A DNA stretch of 64,000 nt from assembly GCA_007125955.1 (NCBI GenBank), contig SLCF01000087.1:19568-83567 (forward strand). The letters run 5' to 3'. The notes under the pieces were generated by a model. The model was not told where the DNA came from. It did not search any database and was given only the letters and a program-made list of their open reading frames with translations. Origin of the DNA: Bacteroidales bacterium (GTDB taxonomy: Bacteria; Bacteroidota; Bacteroidia; Bacteroidales; PUMT01). Shown in pieces: positions 57,187-64,000 of this stretch; within the stretch, counting starts at the first letter, position 1, and every line of letters starts with the position of its first letter. The position numbers and the translations under genes were made by a program.

Positions 57187-59676
57187 TTGATGGAAATAGA
57201 AAGCAAACAGGAATATTTTGCAGATCTTATCCTTCCCCTTCCTTTACAGGGGCTTTTCACCTACTCCCTGCCACATGAGCTGAAAGAGGGTGTATTTCCC
57301 GGAAGCAGGGTGGTTGTTCAGTTCGGGCACAAAAAACTTTTTTCGGGAATTGTATACAAATTGCACCAAAGCAAACCTGAAGGATATAAAATAAAGAAGA
57401 TTATATCCATATTGGATTCTTCTCCGATAGTCCTGCCCGTTCAACTTGCATTCTGGAAATGGATATCGGAATATTACATGTGCACAACAGGAGAAGTTTA
57501 TAAGGCAGCCGTCCCATCCGGTTTGAAACTTGAAAGCGAAACATTTTTATATCCTAACCCTTCATTTAAAGGCCGGGAAAACCTGAACAGAAGCGAAGAA
57601 ACGGCCTTTGAACACCTCAGCAGGAAAAAATACTCAACAATAGGTGAATTGTCAACGGTTACAGGACTAAAAAACGGTTTCTCCGTAGTCAAAAAACTAA
57701 TAGATAAAAATGCTCTGCTTGCAGAGGAATCGATTAAAACAGCAGGCAATCCGAAAACCGAAATATATGTAAGTCTTTCAGCTGAAACAAAACCCGGGGA
57801 AATTGATGAAATTTTCAACCGGCTTAAAAAAGCACCCAGACAGTTGCAGCTAATTAAGGCATATATAACAAAAACAAGTGTGCCCGGGGAAAAAGGGAAT
57901 TGGCCGGAAATTCGTGCAAAAGAGCTCCTGGAGGAAACCGGTGCTTCAGCACAAACTTTGCTTGCTCTTATAAACAAGGGGATCATAACCGGGAAAAGGG
58001 TCATCCCAACCAGGAAAAATTTCCGAAAACCGGTTTTGAAAACAGAAGCAAAAGAACTTAACCCTGATCAGAAGAGTGCTTTTGAAAAAATAAATAAGTT
58101 TTTAAGGGAAAAAGATGTGGTATTGCTTCACGGGGTTACATCCAGCGGGAAAACGGAAGTTTACATCCGCATGATAGCAGAGCAAATCGGGATTAAAAAG
58201 CAGGTGTTGTATCTTCTGCCTGAAATAGCCATCACTACTCAAATTATTAAAAGGCTTGAAAATGTTTTTGGAAGCACAGTTGGGGTGTACCATTCAAGGT
58301 TAAGCAACAGCGAAAGGGTGGAAATATGGAAAAATGTGCTTAACGGCGGAGAGAATTCATACAATGTGATACTGGGTGTGAGATCTTCACTCTTTTTACC
58401 CTTCAGGGATCTGGGACTTGTAATAGTTGATGAGGAGCATGAAACCACTTATAAACAGTTTGACCCTGCTCCCCGTTACAATGCTCGTGATGCAGCCATA
58501 ATGCTTGCAAAACTCCACAGGGCAAAAACACTGCTTGGAACTGCAACACCATCAGTTGAATCCTATTTCAATGCCATGACCGGAAAATTTGGAATTGTAA
58601 AAATGGAAGAGCGATTCGGCAACATCAGGATGCCGGGGATTACACTTGCTGATACAAGAAGGGCAGGAAAAAGAAAGCAAATGAAATCACATTTCACACC
58701 TGAGTTGATGGAATCGATCAAACAGGCCCTCTACAACAAGGAACAAATAATACTATTCCAAAACAGAAGGGGCTTTGCACCCTTTATTGAGTGTGAGTCG
58801 TGCGGATGGGTACCTCATTGCAGTCAATGTGATGTAAGCCTTACCTGCCATAAGCAGAAAAAAAGTCTGATATGCCATTACTGCAGCAACTCAGTTGAAC
58901 TTCCCTCTTCATGCAGTAAATGCGGTTCGAATTCTGTTAAAACATGCGGTTTCGGTACAGAAAAAATTGAGAGTGATTTATCCCTGTTTTTCCCTGAGGC
59001 AAGGGTTGCGAGAATGGACCTGGATTCAACCAGAAAAAAAAGGTCATATGAGCAAATAATCAGCCGGTTTGAAGCAGGAGGAACAGATATTCTTGTAGGG
59101 ACCCAAATGATTTCGAAAGGACTGGATTTTGATAAAGTTAACCTTGTTGGCATTCTTAATGCTGACAACATGCTGCATTTCCCTGACTTCAGGGCTTATG
59201 AAAGGAGTTTCCAGCTTATTTCACAGGTCAGCGGAAGGGCAGGACGCAAATACAGTAGGGGAAACGTAATAATTCAGACAGGGCAACCTGATCACCCTGT
59301 ATTCAAATACATAATAGAAGGAAATTATAAGGACTTCTTCACCAGTCAGATCAATGAAAGGAAAGAATTCAAATATCCGCCCTACTACCGGCTGATAAAA
59401 TTAACACTCAGGCACAAAAACAGGGAGATAGTTGAAAAAGCCGCTGATCAGCTTGCTGAATCACTCTACAGCTATTTCGGAAACAGTGTCCTTGGACCTG
59501 ACTTCCCTTTGATTCCGAGGATCCAGAACTGGAACATAAAAAACATCCTCTTAAAAATTGATCGCAAAAAAAACCTGACGCAATGTAAAGCACATATTAA
59601 AGAATTGATGCGCCGCATTTCATCTCAACCCGGCTACAGATCGCTTCAGATAATTCCTGATGCAGACCCATTATAA
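57187..59676 (+). CDS. priA: Primosomal protein N' (replication restart helicase PriA)
   Basis: LLHGVTSSGKTEVYIRMI, VDEEHETTYKQFDPAPRYNARDAAIM, zinc-binding CESCGWVPHCSQCDVSLTCHK...CHYC...CSKCGS, GTQMISKGLDFDKVNLVGILNAD. Confidence 0.97.
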   Translation: MMEIESKQEYFADLILPLPLQGLFTYSLPHELKEGVFPGSRVVVQFGHKKLFSGIVYKLHQSKPEGYKIKKIISILDSSPIVLPVQLAFWKWISEYYMCTTGEVYKAAVPSGLKLESETFLYPNPSFKGRENLNRSEETAFEHLSRKKYSTIGELSTVTGLKNGFSVVKKLIDKNALLAEESIKTAGNPKTEIYVSLSAETKPGEIDEIFNRLKKAPRQLQLIKAYITKTSVPGEKGNWPEIRAKELLEETGASAQTLLALINKGIITGKRVIPTRKNFRKPVLKTEAKELNPDQKSAFEKINKFLREKDVVLLHGVTSSGKTEVYIRMIAEQIGIKKQVLYLLPEIAITTQIIKRLENVFGSTVGVYHSRLSNSERVEIWKNVLNGGENSYNVILGVRSSLFLPFRDLGLVIVDEEHETTYKQFDPAPRYNARDAAIMLAKLHRAKTLLGTATPSVESYFNAMTGKFGIVKMEERFGNIRMPGITLADTRRAGKRKQMKSHFTPELMESIKQALYNKEQIILFQNRRGFAPFIECESCGWVPHCSQCDVSLTCHKQKKSLICHYCSNSVELPSSCSKCGSNSVKTCGFGTEKIESDLSLFFPEARVARMDLDSTRKKRSYEQIISRFEAGGTDILVGTQMISKGLDFDKVNLVGILNADNMLHFPDFRAYERSFQLISQVSGRAGRKYSRGNVIIQTGQPDHPVFKYIIEGNYKDFFTSQINERKEFKYPPYYRLIKLTLRHKNREIVEKAADQLAESLYSYFGNSVLGPDFPLIPRIQNWNIKNILLKIDRKKNLTQCKAHIKELMRRISSQPGYRSLQIIPDADPL

Positions 59677-59729
59677 CATTTTTATTCCTGTTTCTCTTTG
59701 CTTATATTTAACAAGGGTTAATAAAAGAA

Positions 59730-59762
59730 TGCCAAAACAAGCTTAAAGAGCTTATTTTGGCA
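59730..59762. terminator. Terminator between convergent priA and hsp20
   Basis: TGCCAAAA-c-AAGCT-TAAAG-AGCTT-a-TTTTGGCA hairpin. Confidence 0.7.
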
Positions 59763-59788
59763 ACACTTTCACCACAAGGCTCCGTATT

Positions 59789-60226
59789 TTATTCGATCTT
59801 GATCTGCTTTGGAGCCCTGGCTTTAGCTTCTTCTTTCTTGGGCAGTGAAATTGTCAGCACACCATCTTTGTGTGATGCTTTTATCTTGTCTGCATCAACT
59901 CCTTCCGGCAGACTGAAAGTCCTTCTGAATGAAGAGTACCCAAACTCCCTGCGCATGTACTTTTCATCTTTATTTTCGTCTTGGTACTCTTTTTCGGAGG
60001 TAATAATGAGCACATTATCCTCCACATTAATGTTGAAGTCTTTCTTCGTCAGTCCGGGTGCTGCTACTTCAATAATGAAATCATCCCTGTCCTCTTTTAT
60101 ATTCACTGCAGGAACACTCACTCCTGTTTGCACTTCATCGAAGAAGTCTGATAACAGATCTCTTCCAAAAAATTCATCTACAATGCTTGGCATTGATCCT
60201 CTTCTTTTTCTGAATGTTGGCAACAT
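59789..60226 (-). CDS. Hsp20/alpha-crystallin small heat shock protein
   Basis: VPAVNIKEDRDDFIIEVAAPGLTKKDFNINVEDNVLIITSEKE...FGYSSFRRTFSLPEGVDADKIKASHKDGVLTISLPKKEE. Confidence 0.96.
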   Translation of the reverse strand: MLPTFRKRRGSMPSIVDEFFGRDLLSDFFDEVQTGVSVPAVNIKEDRDDFIIEVAAPGLTKKDFNINVEDNVLIITSEKEYQDENKDEKYMRREFGYSSFRRTFSLPEGVDADKIKASHKDGVLTISLPKKEEAKARAPKQIKIE

Positions 60227-60373
60227 ATCTCAATACCTCCTATTTTAAGTTTTTTAATTATTATTTTCATTCAAAATTGATCAACTTACGTGCCAATGGT
60301 AAAAGCAACCCACCTGAATGTCATTCTGTCTCCCACGCCGGGAACAATCTGCCATTATTTCATTAATAAGCTG

Positions 60374-63300
60374 TCACTGTCTTATTATCAGCTGCTTTGC
60401 AACACTCTTGCCGTTGCTGTCAACCACCCTGAAAATATACAGCCCTTTTCGAAGGCTTCCGGCACTGAAAGGATGGAGGTATCTGCCTTCATTTATAAAT
60501 TCAGAGGTAATCATCTTCCCGCTCATATCATAAACTTCAAGAATATGTCTTGAATCGGTGACACGGGGAAAGCGGATATAAACTTCATCAACAGATGGAT
60601 TGGGATAAAAAACTATATTCTCGGATACAGGTATTTCAGGAGGAAAAGGAATAACAGGAGAAGGAGGATCTCCAGTTACCGGGAATTCAAACTCTGAAGA
60701 TACTGCGGTCTGAAGTACCGATCTGGTTATATCGTCCTGTACGAAAGCTACAATTGCAAGATTGTCTTCATGAAAAACATTGCTTGCCTCCCATGAAAAA
60801 CTATAGCTGGTCATCTGCCCCGGGCTCCAGGAGGCAGGCAAAGATGTGCCTCCTGCATCGGGAAGCAGTTTCTTAACCACATTCCTGAAGACAAGGTCAC
60901 CTGACAATCCTGCAAGTGAACCATCTATCTCTTTTTCAATTATAGCAACCTGAAGTAAAAGATTGCTGTTATTCTGACTTACAAGTGATGTCAGATCCAG
61001 ATCTATAAATATTTCGTTATCAATATTGTACTGTTCTATTGATATGGAAAAAGAGGCATCTTCCAGTGAAGAGGCAAGCAGATCATTCACATCAGGAACT
61101 GATGACGTATAATTATATACACGGCCGCCATTAGTGCCCCCGTCCATAACGGAAACCGGAACTGATGATATACCGTAAAAGAGAGCGCGGGCTAGCGGAT
61201 CTGCCGGATTTATTGCATTTAGCGGATCATCTTCCGGGAAAGAGGTGTGAAAGCTTATATAAGCCATATCATAAGGTCTCGAGCCGGTAAATGTTCTCAG
61301 AATTTCATTTGCATCAAGACTGTTGTTATCGAGTGCATTTGTAAAATGTTCCATTAACACAAGCTTGTTTCTCTCACCAATACGTATATTGTCAAATGCG
61401 AATCCTCCTTCTGAACCGCCTGAGCCGTCAGATCCGTACGCTATCCTGAACCGCACAAAGTTTTCTCCTGCAATATCGTCAAGGTCATGTCTTGATTCTG
61501 TCCAGTCTTCTTCCTGTCGTGTCCAGCCTGTTTCCTGGCCACCCGGCATTCCGGATATAAGGGAGGAATTATACCACTCTATCCCCTGTCCGGGCTTCCC
61601 TACATTCTGCCATGTCTGACCATTATTTGTGCTGTATTGCAAAACGGCACCATCACTCCCGTCCCCAAATTTCCTGAACAGGTCAATTGCTATCATTGGT
61701 CTTTCAGCTTCTTCCAGATCAAAGCAGGGGCCTGCAACCCATGTCTGCAGGGACACAAATTTATCTGCCAGTTCAGTATACCAGATATTGTTCCCCGAAG
61801 ATGCAGAAGGGAAAACCGTCCCGTCAGGCAAGCCGAATTTCCAAATATTATTTGCGCCTGAAGGATCGGGGTAACTTTTCCATTCTCCCGCTCCTCCGTC
61901 AAAATTTTCAACATACCGGTAGTCGTCGATTGTTATTACAGGAATTGACTCAAGGCTGACCTCTTCGCCAAGTTCAACCCCTTCATAGCCCTCTGCATCA
62001 ACAATCCCCGTAACCCTGTAATTTCCGCCTTCGTGAACCGTTACCGTGTATGCAGGCTCAGCGGAAGTAAAACTGAACTCTTCCGTTCCATCTGTATAAA
62101 CCACCTCCCACGGTCCGTTGCCGGTAAAACTGAATAAAAGATTTACCGAGGTTCCCTGGCAGAACTCATTGATTCCGGTTAAAGATGCTGTCGGCAATGT
62201 ATTGATAACCGGTCCGTAATATTCACTGTAAACAGGTTCTCCTGTCAATGTCCCGGATGTTGCAACTGGAGTTACCCTGATCCTGATATATTTTCCCTCA
62301 TCATCCAGGGTAAGGGTATAATTTTGACCCTCATGTATTTCCTGCTCATTGGTGCCGTCAGTATCATCCGACCTGAACCATTTTATCACTGTCTCCCCTT
62401 CCGGATCATCTTCTGCATCGGAATAAACATAATCTCCCTGCAATTCTGCTGATACTTCAAGATTTCCCAGAATAACAACATCTGAAGCTACAGGAGGGGC
62501 ATTTGCAACTTCAACATAATCGCTTTTTACCGGATCACCTGGTGTGGTACCAGACTCTGCTACCGGTGTTACTTCAAAAGCGATGAATTTGCCGGCATCC
62601 TCAACACCTATTGTATATGTCAATTCATCCTCTCCTGAAATCTGTTCTTCTCCGTTTCCGTCAGCATCGTCAGCCCTGTACCATGCAAAAATGGAATTTC
62701 CCTCAGGATCGTTCTCGTAATCATCATATTCGTAATAACCTGTAACAGTTTCGCCTATATCCGGATTTCCCGTTACTGTTACATTACTTGCAACCGGGGG
62801 CTGATTGGGTATGTTTATAGCCGTAATAGAGTTTCCGGTGAGATCTGCTATATTGTAATCGTTATGGACAGGCCTGTTCCAGCGATTGGCAGCTGCAAGA
62901 TTATAGGGATGACCGGTGCTGGATGTTGTTCCCTCCACATCGATCAGTTCGTCCACCTCAACCTTGTCGTTTCCATCTATATAGATTCTGAAAACTGTTT
63001 CGGAAGTAACATCCTGATCAGCTGTTTCGGAAGTAAGTGTCCATGAAAGGTTATCCTTACCGGTTATTGTTAACCTGGTAACATCAATATCCTTTTCCCC
63101 GTCTGTTGAAGCGGCAAGTCTGGTTGCCGTTACTACAAACTCTCCGTTATCCTTGTTGTAAGTTGCCGATTCAATAGCTGGGGGAGCATAATTTATCACA
63201 ACTACCGGATCAGTGCCTTCAGCCGGATATGCGATCCCGTTCCAGTCAGCATCAGCAGATAAGGTGTACTGATTATTATCCCTGGATCGAATACCGTTGT

Positions 63301-64000
63301 TGTTGAATATCCAGTTGAAAAAGGCTTTTTCCCTGCCCTGAATATGGAGTATAGCCCTTTCGGACGACAAGGGATAAACATTATCCGTCATACCTGTCAG
63401 ATTGTATGAATCTGTACCGTTCGAAATGGTCAGTTTTACAGCATCGACCTCATAATCAACATCAAAATTGGTTCCGTTAAGTGTAAGATAGCCTGTAAGG
63501 GCATCATATTCGGCGTCGGTTATTTCCGGAGAGAATTTTATGTTTGCTGAACTTACCGGGGCGGGCGTTAATGAGAGGGAATAGTTGGGTGCATCTCCTC
63601 CTTCAATCTGTGCATCAGAAATAAAAACCTCAATGTCATTCCCGGGGCCGGGATCGGCAAAGCTTACTACCACACCTGTAAGGCTGACATTGTCCCCGCC
63701 AAGGGTTCCGTCAAGCGAAAGGTTATAAACTTCAATTTCCGCATCGACAGTTCCGTCATAAAGCTTGTCAAATACGGTAAATGATCCGGTGATAAAAACA
63801 GCCTTTTGCAGAATCTCAAACTGCGGTGAAGCGGGGTCGAGAACCAGCTCGTAATTTGCGCCGGCAGACAAATCCCCTGATGTGAAATCATAGCTGCCCG
63901 CATCCTCACCGGCTTCGCGGCCAGGTGAACCGGTGATCTCGTCTCCCTCTTCAAGTGAAGGCTCGTATGTATAGGTGAAAACAGGGTCGGGTTCGCCGTA
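60374..64000 (-). CDS. Large T9SS-secreted multidomain protein (MBG-like, Ig-like repeats, Omp28-like region, C-terminal type A sorting domain); 5' end outside the window
   Basis: Reading frame stays open to base 64000; upstream of the ORF-track start (a TTG) it reads YGEPDPVFTYTYEPSLEEGDEITGSPGREAGEDAGSYDFTSGDLSAGANYELVL (MBG-like). C-terminus IVFYPNPSVDEVYIRFP...YDMSGKMIT...GLYIFRVVDSNGKSVAKQLIIRQ. Confidence 0.88.
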   Translation of the reverse strand, partial: YGEPDPVFTYTYEPSLEEGDEITGSPGREAGEDAGSYDFTSGDLSAGANYELVLDPASPQFEILQKAVFITGSFTVFDKLYDGTVDAEIEVYNLSLDGTLGGDNVSLTGVVVSFADPGPGNDIEVFISDAQIEGGDAPNYSLSLTPAPVSSANIKFSPEITDAEYDALTGYLTLNGTNFDVDYEVDAVKLTISNGTDSYNLTGMTDNVYPLSSERAILHIQGREKAFFNWIFNNNGIRSRDNNQYTLSADADWNGIAYPAEGTDPVVVINYAPPAIESATYNKDNGEFVVTATRLAASTDGEKDIDVTRLTITGKDNLSWTLTSETADQDVTSETVFRIYIDGNDKVEVDELIDVEGTTSSTGHPYNLAAANRWNRPVHNDYNIADLTGNSITAINIPNQPPVASNVTVTGNPDIGETVTGYYEYDDYENDPEGNSIFAWYRADDADGNGEEQISGEDELTYTIGVEDAGKFIAFEVTPVAESGTTPGDPVKSDYVEVANAPPVASDVVILGNLEVSAELQGDYVYSDAEDDPEGETVIKWFRSDDTDGTNEQEIHEGQNYTLTLDDEGKYIRIRVTPVATSGTLTGEPVYSEYYGPVINTLPTASLTGINEFCQGTSVNLLFSFTGNGPWEVVYTDGTEEFSFTSAEPAYTVTVHEGGNYRVTGIVDAEGYEGVELGEEVSLESIPVITIDDYRYVENFDGGAGEWKSYPDPSGANNIWKFGLPDGTVFPSASSGNNIWYTELADKFVSLQTWVAGPCFDLEEAERPMIAIDLFRKFGDGSDGAVLQYSTNNGQTWQNVGKPGQGIEWYNSSLISGMPGGQETGWTRQEEDWTESRHDLDDIAGENFVRFRIAYGSDGSGGSEGGFAFDNIRIGERNKLVLMEHFTNALDNNSLDANEILRTFTGSRPYDMAYISFHTSFPEDDPLNAINPADPLARALFYGISSVPVSVMDGGTNGGRVYNYTSSVPDVNDLLASSLEDASFSISIEQYNIDNEIFIDLDLTSLVSQNNSNLLLQVAIIEKEIDGSLAGLSGDLVFRNVVKKLLPDAGGTSLPASWSPGQMTSYSFSWEASNVFHEDNLAIVAFVQDDITRSVLQTAVSSEFEFPVTGDPPSPVIPFPPEIPVSENIVFYPNPSVDEVYIRFPRVTDSRHILEVYDMSGKMITSEFINEGRYLHPFSAGSLRKGLYIFRVVDSNGKSVAKQLIIRQ

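Noticed and set aside
59757-60248. 163-aa + strand ORF
   Set aside because: Antisense to hsp20, which has a clear alpha-crystallin domain.
1-64000. CRISPR arrays, transposases, integrases, prophage or defence islands
   Set aside because: Looked for regularly spaced repeats and for recognisable Cas, transposase, restriction-modification or phage structural proteins; found none. The encapsulin has an HK97-like fold but is not accompanied by phage genes.

Overview
This 64 kb window is a chromosomal segment from a Bacteroidetes (Bacteroidota) bacterium. Lineage is inferred from TAnnTTTG -7 promoter elements, type IX secretion (T9SS/CHU_C) sorting domains, DUF4290, a compact RpoD and Bacteroidetes-style gene order. 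Most of it is housekeeping: rpsL fragment, EF-G paralog, pcrA/uvrD helicase, murA, grpE-dnaJ, parAB, pssA, ftsH-cdsA-psd, rsfS, birA, pyrE, coaD, lon, rpmE, rpoD, cmk-ispH-priA, hsp20. I saw no CRISPR array, transposase, prophage or restriction/defence island. The main items of interest are: (i) a two-gene encapsulin nanocompartment operon (encapsulated ferritin plus encapsulin shell); (ii) an EF-G paralog with degraded GTPase motifs; (iii) a tight GNAT / M20 amidohydrolase / alanine racemase / alanine-ornithine racemase-like / HTH operon; (iv) MurA with Asp in place of the fosfomycin-target Cys; (v) a sigma-54-type response regulator with a GAFTSA loop and no C-terminal HTH; (vi) an oversized KamA-like radical SAM protein; (vii) a dispersed ~45-50 bp intergenic imperfect palindrome in at least four copies; (viii) tRNA-His next to rtcB. 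Two items were absent or misdrawn in the ORF track: an rpsL 5' fragment at 1..119 (-), and a spurious 5' extension of rtcB through tRNA-His. The last ORF (60374..63871, -) is open to the window edge. All family assignments come from reading motifs in the sequence; no database search was run.
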